From contig CATQHI010000014.1 of NCBI GenBank assembly GCA_958295895.1, forward strand, positions 49,261 to 113,260: a DNA stretch of 64,000 nucleotides, given 5' to 3'. This document shows positions 35,464-46,216 of the stretch, piece by piece (position 1 is the first letter of the stretch; each line of letters opens with the position of its first letter). A program made the position numbers and the translations under genes. Source of the DNA: Saprospiraceae bacterium. GTDB taxonomy: Bacteria; Bacteroidota; Bacteroidia; Chitinophagales; Saprospiraceae. The notes under the pieces are model-generated. The model searched no databases and had not been told where the DNA came from. It worked only from the letters and a program-made list of their open reading frames with translations.

Positions 35464-38400
35464 ATGCCCACCCGCGTAGCTCTCCGCCACCACACCAAGT
35501 ACACCTACGACCACCCCGTCAAGCTCTGGCCCCAGGTGATCCGGCTACGCCCCGCCCCGCACGCCCGCACCCCCATCCACGCCTACAGCCTCAAGGTGCA
35601 GCCCGCGAACCACTTCATCAACTGGCAGCAGGACCCCTTCGGCAACTACCTGGCCCGCGTGGTCTTTCCCGACAAGGTGAAGGAGCTGGTCATCGATGTG
35701 GAAGTAATCGCCGACTTGGTCACCTTCAACCCCTTCGATTTCTTCCTGGAAGAGTACGCCGAGACCGTGCCGTTCAGCTACGAGGAGCAGGCGAAAAAGG
35801 AACTCCTCCCCTACCTGGAGCTATCGGAGGAAAGCGAGCTTTTGGATGCCTGGATGAAGGATTGGGCTGCGTTATCAGGGGGAGGGGCCCCTGATATAAG
35901 CCAGGTGCAAGCTGATGGAACCGGCGAACCTACCGTCAACTGGCTCGTCCGCCTCAACCAGCGCCTGGCCGGCGACATCCACTACAACGTACGCATGGAG
36001 CCCGGCGTACAGACCTGCCAGACCACCCTGGAGCGCCGCAACGGCTCCTGCCGCGACTCCGCCTGGCTACTGGTCCAGATCCTGCGCCGCTTCGGACTGG
36101 CCGCCCGCTTCGTCTCCGGCTACCTCGTACAGCTCACCCCCGACGAAAAGGTACTCGACGGCCCCAACGGCCCCGAAACTGACTTCACCGACCTCCACGC
36201 CTGGGCCGAGGTCTACTTGCCGGGCGCCGGCTGGGTGGGGCTCGATGCTACGAGCGGACTCTTCGCCGGCGAGGGCCACATCCCCCTGGCCGCTACCCCC
36301 GACCCGGCCAGTGCCGCCCCCTTAAGCGGATACAGCGAACCGGCCGAGGTGACCTTCGACTTCGCAAATATCGTGGAGCGAGTACGCGAGACACCGCGGG
36401 TAACGAAGCCATACGACGAGCAGCAGTTTCAGGAGCTTCTACAGCTAGGCGATAAGGTCGAGGAGGCTTTACAGTCCGGCGACGTACGCCTCACCATGGG
36501 CGGCGAGCCCACCTTCGTCTCTGACCACGATATGGAGTCGGAACAGTGGAATGAGGCCGCCGACGGTAAGGACAAGCGCCGCCTGGCCTACACCCTGGCC
36601 GAAAAACTCAAAGCAGAGTTTGCCCCTAAGGGCTTTATCCACCAGGGACAGGGCAAGTGGTACCCCGGCGAGCCCATCCCGCGCTGGCAGTACGCGATCT
36701 ACTGGCGGGCCGATGGTGAGCCGCTCTGGCAGGACGCTAGTCTGCTCGCCAATCCCACCGAAGACTACCAGGTCACCGCCGAGCGCGCCGGCAGCTTCGG
36801 TCGTGCCCTGGCCCGCCGCCTGGAGGTGCCTACCGAGTACTGTCAGCCCGCCTACGAGGACACCTTCTACTTCCTCTGGGAAACCGGCAACCTGCCCACC
36901 AACGTCGACCCCACCAAGATCGACCCCCTCGAAAAGCTTGAGCGCCGCACCCTCAATGACCTCCTCGACGTGGGCCTCGATAAGCCGAAGGGCTACGTAC
37001 TACCGCTCGGCTTCGACCACAATGAAGGCCAGTGGGAAAGCAGTGAGTGGGACATGAAGCGCGAGCACATCTTCCTGCTGCCCGGCAACTCCGGCATGGG
37101 GTTGCGCCTTCCCCTCGACCGGCTACCGAAAGACGTCCCGGCCGCCCGGCCGGTGGAGCTTGCGGCTAGTCCTCAGGAACAGCTCGGTGCCCTACCCGCT
37201 TATGGAGATACACCAGCAGGCATTGCGCCTTCACCGGATTCATCGCACCTGCGGCCGCGGCCCCTGGTACGTACGGCCCTGTGTCTGGAGCCGCGGGAGG
37301 GACGTCTGTACCTGTTCCTGCCCCCGCTGGAAAGCGGAGAGAGCTTCGTAGCCCTGCTACACGCCATCGAGCAGACGGCCGCCGCCCAGCAACTACCCGT
37401 AGTGATCGAGGGTTACCAGCCGCCCGGCGATGCACGACTGACCAAACTCGTCGTGGCTCCCGACCCCGGTGTGGTAGAGGTCAATGCTCAGCCCGCCGCC
37501 GACTGGCGCGAGATCGTACACAACTACGACCGGCTCTTCGACCTGGCGAAGGAGAGTAAGCTGGGAACTAACAAATTCATGCTCGACGGCCGGCATACCG
37601 GTACTGGCGGCGGTAACCACATCACGCTGGGCGGTACGACCCCGGCTGAGAGCCCCCTACTGCGGCGGCCCGACCTACTGCGCAGCTTCGTCAATTTCTG
37701 GCAGAATCATCCGGGACTGAGCTACCTATTCAGTTCGGCGTTCATCGGTCCTACCTCCCAGGCGCCGCGGGTGGATGAGGGGCGGCCCGATATGCTCTAC
37801 GAGCTCGAGATTGCCTTCGGACAGCTCGACGCCCACCCGGAGCCGACGCCCTGGCTGGTGGACCGGCTGTTCCGCAACCTGCTTATCGACGTGACCGGTA
37901 ATACGCACCGGGCGGAATTTTGTATCGATAAGCTGTACAGTCCGGATAGCGCCACGGGCCGCCTCGGCATTCTGGAGATGCGCGGCTTCGACATGCCACC
38001 GCATAAGGAGATGTGCCTAGCGCAGTTACTGCTGATCCGGGCGCTGGTGGCGGCTTTTTGGAAGGAGCCCTACCGGCGTCCGCTGGTGCGCTGGGGTACG
38101 GCGTTACACGACCGCTTCCTGCTGCACCACTACGTGCGCCAGGATTTGCGGGAGGTCTGCGACTACCTACGCGAGGCCGGTTTCAACTTCAAACTGGAGT
38201 GGCTGGAGCCCTTCTTCGAGTTCCGTTTTCCGGTACTGGGTACGGTGCGGCAGGGGGAGCTCAGGCTGGAGCTACGCAGTGCCATCGAGCCCTGGCACGT
38301 GCTGGGCGAGGAACTAGGCAGTGCCGGGACGGCCCGCTACGTCGACTCCAGCGTGGAGCGGCTACAGGTACGCGTCACGGACTTCAACGCCGACCGCTAC

Positions 38401-38862
38401 CGAATACTCTGTAACCAGGTCGAGGTGCCCCTCTCCCCCACCGGTCGGGAGGGTGAGTACGTAGCCGGGGTGCGCTACAAGGCCTGGAACCCGCCGTCGG
38501 CCCTCCACCCCACCGTGAAGACCGACGTGCCGCTGGTCTTCGACATCTATGATAGCTGGAATGGCCGTAGCATCGGGGGTTGCACCTACCACGTGACCCA
38601 CCCGGGCGGGCGCAGCTACGACACCTTCCCCATCAATAGCCTGGAGGCCGAGAGCCGGCGGGTGAACCGCTTCTGGGATACGAATCATAGTGTCAAGCAG
38701 GTAGAACACATCCTGATGCAGGAGGGCGGCGGCGATACGTTGCCGGGGGCGCAGGTGCAGTATGTTTCGGAGGAGAGCAACGTGGGTGCGGCGAACCTGG
38801 AGGTGAAGCGGGCGCCGGCGCAGCGGGAGTTTGCGCGGACGTTGGATTTGCGGCGGGTGTGA
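35464..38862 (+). CDS. Transglutaminase-like/DUF2126 protein of the Anbu locus
   Basis: This 1132-residue cytoplasmic protein has a bacterial transglutaminase N-terminal domain (1-100). The papain-like core has Cys196 in [11 protein letters not shown], His in [12 protein letters not shown] and Asp in VGLDATSG. A long DUF2126 region from about residue 340 ends the protein and includes [37 protein letters not shown] and [14 protein letters not shown]. The divergent gene is the permuted ATP-grasp. Residues 139-150 ([12 protein letters not shown]) come from a long dispersed repeat and separate the N-terminal domain from the core. Further GC-box copies lie at 37245-37264 and 38744-38758. Confidence 0.92.
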   Translation: MPTRVALRHHTKYTYDHPVKLWPQVIRLRPAPHARTPIHAYSLKVQPANHFINWQQDPFGNYLARVVFPDKVKELVIDVEVIADLVTFNPFDFFLEEYAETVPFSYEEQAKKELLPYLELSEESELLDAWMKDWAALSGGGAPDISQVQADGTGEPTVNWLVRLNQRLAGDIHYNVRMEPGVQTCQTTLERRNGSCRDSAWLLVQILRRFGLAARFVSGYLVQLTPDEKVLDGPNGPETDFTDLHAWAEVYLPGAGWVGLDATSGLFAGEGHIPLAATPDPASAAPLSGYSEPAEVTFDFANIVERVRETPRVTKPYDEQQFQELLQLGDKVEEALQSGDVRLTMGGEPTFVSDHDMESEQWNEAADGKDKRRLAYTLAEKLKAEFAPKGFIHQGQGKWYPGEPIPRWQYAIYWRADGEPLWQDASLLANPTEDYQVTAERAGSFGRALARRLEVPTEYCQPAYEDTFYFLWETGNLPTNVDPTKIDPLEKLERRTLNDLLDVGLDKPKGYVLPLGFDHNEGQWESSEWDMKREHIFLLPGNSGMGLRLPLDRLPKDVPAARPVELAASPQEQLGALPAYGDTPAGIAPSPDSSHLRPRPLVRTALCLEPREGRLYLFLPPLESGESFVALLHAIEQTAAAQQLPVVIEGYQPPGDARLTKLVVAPDPGVVEVNAQPAADWREIVHNYDRLFDLAKESKLGTNKFMLDGRHTGTGGGNHITLGGTTPAESPLLRRPDLLRSFVNFWQNHPGLSYLFSSAFIGPTSQAPRVDEGRPDMLYELEIAFGQLDAHPEPTPWLVDRLFRNLLIDVTGNTHRAEFCIDKLYSPDSATGRLGILEMRGFDMPPHKEMCLAQLLLIRALVAAFWKEPYRRPLVRWGTALHDRFLLHHYVRQDLREVCDYLREAGFNFKLEWLEPFFEFRFPVLGTVRQGELRLELRSAIEPWHVLGEELGSAGTARYVDSSVERLQVRVTDFNADRYRILCNQVEVPLSPTGREGEYVAGVRYKAWNPPSALHPTVKTDVPLVFDIYDSWNGRSIGGCTYHVTHPGGRSYDTFPINSLEAESRRVNRFWDTNHSVKQVEHILMQEGGGDTLPGAQVQYVSEESNVGAANLEVKRAPAQREFARTLDLRRV
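35873..35918 (+). repeat. Long dispersed repeat, in-frame copy B
   Basis: TATCAGGGG and CCCCTGATA are perfect 9-bp arms around the loop GAGGGG. TAAGCCAGGTGCAAGCTGATG follows in two parts. It matches copy A at 27579-27624 in order, spacing and reading frame, though the host proteins are unrelated. Confidence 0.75.
37245..37264 (-). repeat. Dispersed GC-box repeat copy in coding DNA
   Basis: GCACCTGCGGCCGCGGCCCC encodes HLRPRPL in a poorly conserved linker of the DUF2126 protein. Confidence 0.5.
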
Positions 38863-39202
38863 TCCTTACACGAATGTGGACGAACTAGTTATTGCCTTCA
38901 TCTTGCCGTATATGCAAGGTGCTCGATTCAGGTTACACTCTAAGCGATTGGTGCAGGCAAATGAAACTTAGAAACGGTTGGCCTAGCGATATTTTTTCTT
39001 AACTGTCTGATTTATAGGTAGTTACTTATTTATGCTAGGTTATACTTTTACAGGAAGTGTAACCTGTAGCGTTATCCGAAGTCGCTCAATAGCCGCGGCC
39101 TACCTATGTCACCGTAAAAAGCCCCACTACGGCGGGCCGATATGATTTGATTTTGATTTAATGAACAACCAACCATCACTTATCGAGGTATGTTATTAAA
39201 GC
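38863..39202. other. AT-rich spacer with 11-bp inverted repeat
   Basis: No gene is seen. CAGGTTACACT (38929-38939) and AGTGTAACCTG (39056-39066) are perfect inverse copies about 116 bp apart. The base composition changes sharply to AT-rich here and stays so across the candidate immunity gene and the toxin tip of the RHS gene. Confidence 0.5.
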
Positions 39203-39652
39203 TCACTCCCTGAATATAGGAGTATAAAGTTTGTATTCGCTTTTATTATTAAAGGAATAACCTTCTCGATATTCAAAATTATGAAGCTGTTTTCCGTTTT
39301 CACTGAATAGCCTCATAGAGGTGTGAGACTGGCCTCTATATGTTACAAGTATGTAAGAGGTAAATATGTTTTTTATCATCATCGTTACTATCTCCCCGTC
39401 ATCCAATAGATTCTGATTTGACCAATCAATTGCTTCGGCAATTCTATCTAGCCGAAGCCCTATGCCTAATTGACTAAAAGTCAAACTTAATGGCATCCAG
39501 TTTGCAGCCTCAATAACTAAATCAACTTTAACCCAATCATCCGTAGACATTTCGTCATATGAAAAAATGGAGTTTTCGTGAATAGGGGAAGATTTAAGTT
39601 CTATCAAAACTTGATCAACTACGCGGATTTTATCTGTCAATTTCATTCGCAT
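39203..39652 (-). CDS. Candidate immunity protein for the RHS toxin
   Basis: I recognise no family in this 149-residue, acidic, probably cytoplasmic protein (no signal peptide or membrane segment). It starts 7 bp after the stop of the RHS gene on the same strand. It is strongly AT-rich like the RHS tip, which is the position and composition expected of an immunity gene. ATG 39652 or 39646 can serve as start. Segments such as DWVKVDLVIEAANWMPLSLTF and EIVTMMIKNIFTSYILVTYRG suggest a mixed alpha/beta fold. The function is inferred from position only. Confidence 0.6.
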   Translation of the reverse strand: MRMKLTDKIRVVDQVLIELKSSPIHENSIFSYDEMSTDDWVKVDLVIEAANWMPLSLTFSQLGIGLRLDRIAEAIDWSNQNLLDDGEIVTMMIKNIFTSYILVTYRGQSHTSMRLFSENGKQLHNFEYREGYSFNNKSEYKLYTPIFRE

Positions 39653-39659
39653 ACTTAAT

Positions 39660-42600
39660 TTAGGGTAGCAGGCCTAGTTTAAATAGTGAGCGTTTAACTT
39701 GGATAGCTGGGTTAGCAAAACTATTAGGCACAAAACTTTTAGGTGCGTAGAAATGATATCTTGCTATGCTTGCTTTCGCAGAACTCGTACCAAGACCTAT
39801 TCTAAACTTGTACCCCCATTGTCCAGCTGAGTTTTGCCCGGTGGACCATCCTGCTTTGAAAAGCCCACCGGCTTGATTAAATGTGCCCTGTGCGTTGGCG
39901 GCAACATTGCCAAATCGTGTTGAGGTTATTCCAAATCTCCCACTCAGGAATAGCCTCTGCGCAAAGGTAGTCTTAGTAATTTTACTCGCACTGACTACAA
40001 CATCGTCTGAGAGCGATACGCTGAATGCAATGTCATCGGCGGTTTGGGCTCCTACCTGTTTAATCACGGATCCTCCTCCGCTTACGCTTGTTTGAAACAA
40101 GCTACTCCCCAGCGAAGCCAGCCCTGAGGCTAGGGGTTTGGCAATGGTATTGGTCAGCCCTGGCAGTCCGAAGTCTCCGGCTACGCTCAGGCCGGTTTCG
40201 AGTAGCCCCCGACCGGTGGTGAGATCTTCGGGTTTCCACTTCCCGGTGGCGATCTGTATCGCTTTATTTCCCCCGACCATCGTGGCGCGGGCAGCACCGA
40301 TGTTACCGGTGGTAGCTAATAGGCCCGATACCGCACCGGTTGTGAAGTATCCCAACCCTTCCCCGAAAGAGGTTACGTTACCCTGTAAAGCCTGGCTTCC
40401 TAGATTAAGCACCCCGCCGACTGCGGCTCCTACTATTGGTAACAGTGGTATATCTCCCCTCGGGTCGGTGTACACCATGGGTGAGTTATACATCGAGCTG
40501 TACGGTGAACCCGCCATGTCATGTTCCGCCTTGGGATCGACCTGCCACCACCGACCCGTGATGGGATCCAGGGTGCGGTACAGAGCTATGTTTAGCCCTA
40601 ATCCATACGTTCCAACTCGTTCAATGCCATTGTACTGGTACTTCACATATTCTTCCTGATTTCCACGAGCGCTGGCCATCCAGGGACCCGACATCCGCAT
40701 GCCAAAGGGGTAGTAGTGCAGTTCCTCGATTATTTCGCTTGGCACTTCGGGAATACCATTACCGTTGAGATCGGAGTACATCAATCGCGCGTTCCCTAAA
40801 TGATCACTCAGTACGTAATCGTAGCGTTGGTTGCCGTCATCAAAGTACACCCGCCCCTCCTCGTGCTGCACGGTGTTCAACTCCCAGTTGTAGTACTCAA
40901 TACCCCCGACGTAGTCCAGGCGGTGCTCCTCGGCTCCCGTCTGCCCGTAACCGCGCCGGGTCAGCAGCGTGCCCGATGCGTCGTAGGTAAACTCATGGCG
41001 CTGCACCGTCCCGTTCCGGTATGCGATCTTTACTGGTAGGTTTAGGTGATTATACTCGATGTCAGCGTTGCGCTGTACGTCGTAGCTCAGGTTCCCATTG
41101 ACGTCGTAGGCGTAGTTGGTTGCTCGCTCTCTATACCCTAAGTTGTCGTCCGCGCCCTCAGCGATGTGGTGCAGTTGATTGGTTTGCCCCGTACCGGTAC
41201 CTACGTAGTTGTACACCAGCTTATCGATTTGTTTGTACTTCCAGTAGTCGGGATAGACGTACATGCCCCGACGGTCCAGCCGACTGATGTTGCCGCGTTT
41301 ATCGTAATTCACCGTGGCACGATAACGCGAGGTGTAGCTGGCCGTTGACGTTCGGTTACTGCGCTGGTAGAACCGTGCGTCCCGCATCCGGTCGTAACCG
41401 TCGTAGGTCATCCCCCAGATTTGCTGACTCCGCCCTCTCACCTGAGTGGCTACGGCCGTAATATCACCGTTGTAGCGAGCGGGAAGGTTGTAAGAATTAG
41501 TTGTTGGTGCTCGGTCCCGGTAGAGTTCCAGATAGAACAAATCTTTGGCGTCCATATCGGCCGTGGAGGGCATTCCTGGATTTGGATCATGTACGTTCCG
41601 GTCGTAGTCGTAGAAATCAGGGAGGCCCTGCGTAGAGCCAGTTAGTCCATCCAGATTGATCCCTTGCAACGTACCATCATCCAGGTACGTGTAATCTAAT
41701 TTTTGGAGCCAGGCCAGCGTACCGCTCTTGCCCGTACCGCCCTGGTACTTTGTCTTCACCTGTCCGGTGGGGTTGAATGCTAACGCATTAAGTTGAGTCC
41801 TTGCTCCGCTACCTACCTGAAAGAAACTCTTGTGGGCGCGTCCGGCAAAATCATAGTGGTGTTCGCTAGTGACGTTAGTTAGCACCTGATTGTAGTCACG
41901 GTGTCCGTAAGTAGACTCCAGTATGTTGCCCGCCCCGTCGTAGACGTAGTCCGTGCGCTCTTGAGCCGAGATATTCAGGTGGTTGTTGCCCATCTGGTAG
42001 TCCAGTAGACCGCAAGGAGTATAATGGTTGGTGGTGGTTAACCACTGATCAGCTTCATTAAGAATCTTGGTGCGTACGGTTTTGACCTTATCGATCTCGT
42101 GGAGTTCCGTGCCGTACCTAGTAGTGATATAAGGTTCCGAGATGTGGGGGTTCTCAAGAAACCAATACAGGGTGTTAGATTTGTAGAGGCCTTCCGATTC
42201 TATACGACCCTGCGAGTCGTAATTGTACACATACCAGTGACCCGCTTGCTTAAAGCGCTCGTCGCGATAGCCTTTAAGTAAATGTTTGTTATTGTAGCTA
42301 TAGTAGGTCCAGCCTCGGCCGGGCACTAACTTACTTGTTACCTGATCTGCACCATCGTACTGGTAGGAATAGATCAGGCTGGTATGGTTCGTGGTACTCC
42401 CCGGGGGCAGCACGTGGCGCACCCGCCCCTTGCCGTCATGAACTGAGTAAGTGTCTAGGCGATCACTTGCACCGCCGCCCGCCGGCAGACGACGACTCAA
42501 GACTTGCTGGCCCAATTTATCAGTGAAGGTTATCAGATGATTGCCATTAGCGTCGGTGACCGTATGCTTGCGTAAGCTGCCGGCAACGTACTCCGTGGTG

Positions 42601-45600
42601 GTTCCATCGCGCAGCACCCCGTCCTCGGCAATGTTTGTACCGTAGGAATAGGTAGTAGGATAAGCCAGTCCGGCTGGCGTCACGGTTTGGAGTCGATTCA
42701 GCGGACTGGATTCATAGGTATGGACCGTTCCGGGTAGGTTAGTTGCTAAGGAAATGTGGGCCCCCTGGTTATTAGGCTGACCTAAAGGCTCGTATGTCTT
42801 GCTCACCCGACCGTAGCGGTCGTACGATACCCCACTGACAACATCGTCCTGGATCGAAGCACCACTACCGATAGCTACAGTCTGCAGGGGACGTCCTAGA
42901 CCGTCGGTGTACTTTCTGGTCTTAGTCGTGGTTAGTGCACTTCGATTGTCTCCTGATGCTGGATAGGCTACTTCCGCCTGGAAAAAGTTAATATTTTCGT
43001 TATTGTAGCGGAACGAGTAAGTGTACGTGGTGATGATGCCCCGACAGTCATCCGTAACGGTCTTCACTCTACCAAAGTCATCGTAGGTATAACTAGTACT
43101 AGTGCCGTCCACCGCGATCACTTGCTCTAGGCGGCGTGTATCATCATCTGGAGTGGTAGTATCGTCCCCCTCATATATGTAGGTAGTAGTCTGCCCACTA
43201 GAAGTTGTCGAAATAGCGAGATCTCCATTATAGTTTACCGTGGTACTTGGCCAGTGGGGGGTTTGTTGCTCCCGAATCTGACCGTAGGCATTGTACCGCG
43301 CCACCGTCGACTGTATTTCCCAGCGCCCACTCCGCAGGCTACCAGATGCTTCGTACGTACGCTCGTAGTGTTGCTGACGGTATACCCAGGGGACGGGTAA
43401 GCGATCGGTAGCGGAAGTAGAAGGACTGGTACCGTCTGCTTTATAGAAGCGGTAATCCGTTTTACTGCCATCTAGCAGATTCCCGTTATGGTACTGCTCG
43501 GTCTGGTAGGAGAGATGTTTTAGATTAAGCTCTTCCCACTCCTCCTGCGTGATGTCGGTGAAGGGAAGGTCGGTTGGATCGAAGAAGTAGAACCGCTGCT
43601 GGTGCTCATCCCCATTGGAGTTGGTCGTGGTGACGGTTTCGGGTAGTAGGTTCAGCGAATGATAGGTGTACTCCGTGGTGGTTGACACGCCATCTACCGT
43701 TGCGGTGACCGTAGATGGCCGCCGGACGCCGGTGGTCATCCAGTACGGCGTGTACAAGTTCTTGTAGCTCAGACTGCCCGTGTAGTAGGGCACCCCCTGT
43801 CGTTTTACGAAGAAGTAGCCGGCGGCACTCCCGCCCCCGAAGGACTCTCGTTCGTCCTGCCGGTAGGTAGGAGTCGTACTGGCAACCGTTCGGCCGTTGT
43901 CGTCAAACACGGTGCTACCGATCAACTCGCCTACTCCCAGTTCATTAGTAGTGGGCTTCACCGGATAGGACGCATAGTCCTGCGTTCGCGTGGGAAAGTT
44001 GTACTTATATTCGGTGGCCCCGTTGCCACTCTGAGACACCACCACACGGTCGTAACCCAGGTGTAGTCCGTCGACCTCGAAAAGGGGAACCTGACTCATG
44101 GAGGTGAAAACTGCGGTGCGGGTGTTCACTCGAAAAGCATAGGTCGGCTTGCGGAAGAGCTTTCCGCTGCTCACACTGGGATACTGTTTGTCAGTGTAAG
44201 CGTAGTCCGTGATTACGTCATTCGCGGAGGAGATGCCGTCGTGCACCCGCGTCTGCTTGATTCGCAGACCTCCGCAGATAGCTTCGGTTGGACTGCCCTC
44301 ATACTCTAAGTTCACGGTTACACGTGCACATTCTGCGCGAATGACAACCTTATAGCTCGTCCCGGCAGTCAGATGTGAACTCATGCGCTCGTTTGGCTGA
44401 CAATGTTGACTTGCAGTATTGAAGCCAAAGCCGGTGACGTACTTACCCGTAAGCGTTCTGATCTCAACGGTCCCACTTCCTCCACTTGACGAAGAAGTGG
44501 CGGTGGCAACACTTTTTTCTGTGAACTCAGCCCCCTTCAAGTACTGTGGCCCGCCTGGTTCACCGGGTTCTCCTCCGTCATCGCCACAACCGTAGGGGTA
44601 GATACACATGGTCCATACCGCGCTTGGACTAGCGGCGATTTCGGCGGAGTGATAGTAGGAGAAGGTATCCAGGGTTTCTGGCTCCCCCGCCAGACTCGTA
44701 TGCGACCTGTTGAAGCCTGATGTCGTGGGTCCGGGCACTTGGTAGCGATTCGCTTCATAATCCAACTGCATAGACCCACCGGTGGGGTAGGTCACCGAAT
44801 ACAGCATGCCCTGGAGCATGGCTGGTTCGTGAGACTCACGATTGGCGGTACCGTAGGGCGTAAACGTACCCCCCACCTTCATACCGGTTCCTTGAGGAGT
44901 TAAGTCACCATCCCGATCATTGTGCCCCTTGGCGGAATTGTAATTGTAGTAGCCCCAGTGGTCGATATCGTGGTTGTCGATCCTCGGCCCGATAGCGTTG
45001 GCTCCGTTTTTAGGGCCGAGGTAGGAAAATTTCCATGCCGGTTCGGCTAGCGATCCATTACATGATCTTTTCTGAACTCCATCCAGTTTAGTCCTCACCT
45101 TGGTGCCGGACTCATCGTAAAAGTAGGAACGAAGGAAATCAAAATTGATACATTCCCCGGATGTTTCGACCGTTATGCCCCTAACTCGTTTGGGCTTTCT
45201 CGCTTCAGCCGTTTGACTTGTCCATACATCGTTCCTTGTCTCTTGTTGAAAAGTGACCTCCTGATTATCCGTCCAAATACGTTTTAGGTAGACCGACTTG
45301 ATGCTGTAATCCATCCACCCCTCTTCACAAGTAGCTACTTGATCGATATTCCCGTTGCTCTTCCGATATTTAAACTCTTCGGCGCATGCCTGTTGGGTCA
45401 CGTACCAGTACAGCATGCGGTCATACTCTAGATCAATTCGGTGTTGATGGTCTGCGCTCTCGATGGATAGTAGATAGTAACCCGTGCGATCTTCTTCTTT
45501 ATCAGGGGAGTTCCACCAATTACCACCATTGACTTTAGAGTAGTCATGCGCGGTGATGACTTCATGCCCCGCCCCCGGTTTAAACCTAGCACCGTAACTG

Positions 45601-46175
45601 TACTTTGTGCCGTCTGGTGTAGTTAGTTCAAATCCCTGTGCTATGTCACTTAGTGATCGAAGTTCGATTTTGATGTCGGACTTCGGAATTTGTTGAATTT
45701 CACGGTTAGCATCCAGGAAGAACTTACCGGAGTAGGACCCAACGGTGAACGTGAATATATCTGGTTGTGTATCGTATCCCCACACTTTATCGTCTGGGCC
45801 AGTGGGTGTGCGTACTTCATCACCGTTAAAGTAATAACCATATTGGTGACGATCAAAGTCACTAACGCCTTTGATCGTTCGACTGATCATTCCCCCCGTG
45901 TTTAAGTTCCAGCCCCAACCCACGGAGCTAGCGGGTACGTTGACCTGGAGTCCTCCCGTGTGGTAGTTCAGGCTGATAGGAAGTGCCAGCGGCCCGTCGG
46001 TAACCGTATGAATTGGAACCTGTACGTTACCCGTTCCGGTGAAAGTACTAACGGGGATATCGGCGTACTTCCCGTACGCGAAAGCTGCCGCTGATGCCGC
46101 CGGGAGCTGGACTTGACCTGTCAGTAGGCTGGCGTAGAGTACGGTAAGGCAAAGAAGGGTAAGTGAACGCAGCAT
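39660..46175 (-). CDS. Secreted RHS/YD-repeat polymorphic toxin
   Basis: This 2171-residue protein has a signal peptide (1-21) and a Bacteroidota-type RHS opening (DIPVSTFTGTGNVQVPIHTV). A DUF6443-like segment (YTDGLGRPLQTVAIGSG) and dozens of YD repeats follow. The RHS core, DPITGRWWQVDPKAEHD and then YSSMYNSPMVYTDPRGD, ends at residue 1908. The last 263 residues are the variable toxin part: a hydrophobic glycine-rich segment (1909-2010) and then a compact tip ending HFYAPKSFVPNSFANPAIQVKRSLFKLGLLP. I cannot assign its activity. A small AT-rich gene follows at 7 bp as likely immunity, and a dead M43 homologue precedes by 41 bp. Confidence 0.88.
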   Translation of the reverse strand: MLRSLTLLCLTVLYASLLTGQVQLPAASAAAFAYGKYADIPVSTFTGTGNVQVPIHTVTDGPLALPISLNYHTGGLQVNVPASSVGWGWNLNTGGMISRTIKGVSDFDRHQYGYYFNGDEVRTPTGPDDKVWGYDTQPDIFTFTVGSYSGKFFLDANREIQQIPKSDIKIELRSLSDIAQGFELTTPDGTKYSYGARFKPGAGHEVITAHDYSKVNGGNWWNSPDKEEDRTGYYLLSIESADHQHRIDLEYDRMLYWYVTQQACAEEFKYRKSNGNIDQVATCEEGWMDYSIKSVYLKRIWTDNQEVTFQQETRNDVWTSQTAEARKPKRVRGITVETSGECINFDFLRSYFYDESGTKVRTKLDGVQKRSCNGSLAEPAWKFSYLGPKNGANAIGPRIDNHDIDHWGYYNYNSAKGHNDRDGDLTPQGTGMKVGGTFTPYGTANRESHEPAMLQGMLYSVTYPTGGSMQLDYEANRYQVPGPTTSGFNRSHTSLAGEPETLDTFSYYHSAEIAASPSAVWTMCIYPYGCGDDGGEPGEPGGPQYLKGAEFTEKSVATATSSSSGGSGTVEIRTLTGKYVTGFGFNTASQHCQPNERMSSHLTAGTSYKVVIRAECARVTVNLEYEGSPTEAICGGLRIKQTRVHDGISSANDVITDYAYTDKQYPSVSSGKLFRKPTYAFRVNTRTAVFTSMSQVPLFEVDGLHLGYDRVVVSQSGNGATEYKYNFPTRTQDYASYPVKPTTNELGVGELIGSTVFDDNGRTVASTTPTYRQDERESFGGGSAAGYFFVKRQGVPYYTGSLSYKNLYTPYWMTTGVRRPSTVTATVDGVSTTTEYTYHSLNLLPETVTTTNSNGDEHQQRFYFFDPTDLPFTDITQEEWEELNLKHLSYQTEQYHNGNLLDGSKTDYRFYKADGTSPSTSATDRLPVPWVYRQQHYERTYEASGSLRSGRWEIQSTVARYNAYGQIREQQTPHWPSTTVNYNGDLAISTTSSGQTTTYIYEGDDTTTPDDDTRRLEQVIAVDGTSTSYTYDDFGRVKTVTDDCRGIITTYTYSFRYNNENINFFQAEVAYPASGDNRSALTTTKTRKYTDGLGRPLQTVAIGSGASIQDDVVSGVSYDRYGRVSKTYEPLGQPNNQGAHISLATNLPGTVHTYESSPLNRLQTVTPAGLAYPTTYSYGTNIAEDGVLRDGTTTEYVAGSLRKHTVTDANGNHLITFTDKLGQQVLSRRLPAGGGASDRLDTYSVHDGKGRVRHVLPPGSTTNHTSLIYSYQYDGADQVTSKLVPGRGWTYYSYNNKHLLKGYRDERFKQAGHWYVYNYDSQGRIESEGLYKSNTLYWFLENPHISEPYITTRYGTELHEIDKVKTVRTKILNEADQWLTTTNHYTPCGLLDYQMGNNHLNISAQERTDYVYDGAGNILESTYGHRDYNQVLTNVTSEHHYDFAGRAHKSFFQVGSGARTQLNALAFNPTGQVKTKYQGGTGKSGTLAWLQKLDYTYLDDGTLQGINLDGLTGSTQGLPDFYDYDRNVHDPNPGMPSTADMDAKDLFYLELYRDRAPTTNSYNLPARYNGDITAVATQVRGRSQQIWGMTYDGYDRMRDARFYQRSNRTSTASYTSRYRATVNYDKRGNISRLDRRGMYVYPDYWKYKQIDKLVYNYVGTGTGQTNQLHHIAEGADDNLGYRERATNYAYDVNGNLSYDVQRNADIEYNHLNLPVKIAYRNGTVQRHEFTYDASGTLLTRRGYGQTGAEEHRLDYVGGIEYYNWELNTVQHEEGRVYFDDGNQRYDYVLSDHLGNARLMYSDLNGNGIPEVPSEIIEELHYYPFGMRMSGPWMASARGNQEEYVKYQYNGIERVGTYGLGLNIALYRTLDPITGRWWQVDPKAEHDMAGSPYSSMYNSPMVYTDPRGDIPLLPIVGAAVGGVLNLGSQALQGNVTSFGEGLGYFTTGAVSGLLATTGNIGAARATMVGGNKAIQIATGKWKPEDLTTGRGLLETGLSVAGDFGLPGLTNTIAKPLASGLASLGSSLFQTSVSGGGSVIKQVGAQTADDIAFSVSLSDDVVVSASKITKTTFAQRLFLSGRFGITSTRFGNVAANAQGTFNQAGGLFKAGWSTGQNSAGQWGYKFRIGLGTSSAKASIARYHFYAPKSFVPNSFANPAIQVKRSLFKLGLLP

Positions 46176-46216
46176 GAAACTGGGTTTAGACAGACTAATG
46201 AAGAACGGAGGGGGGA

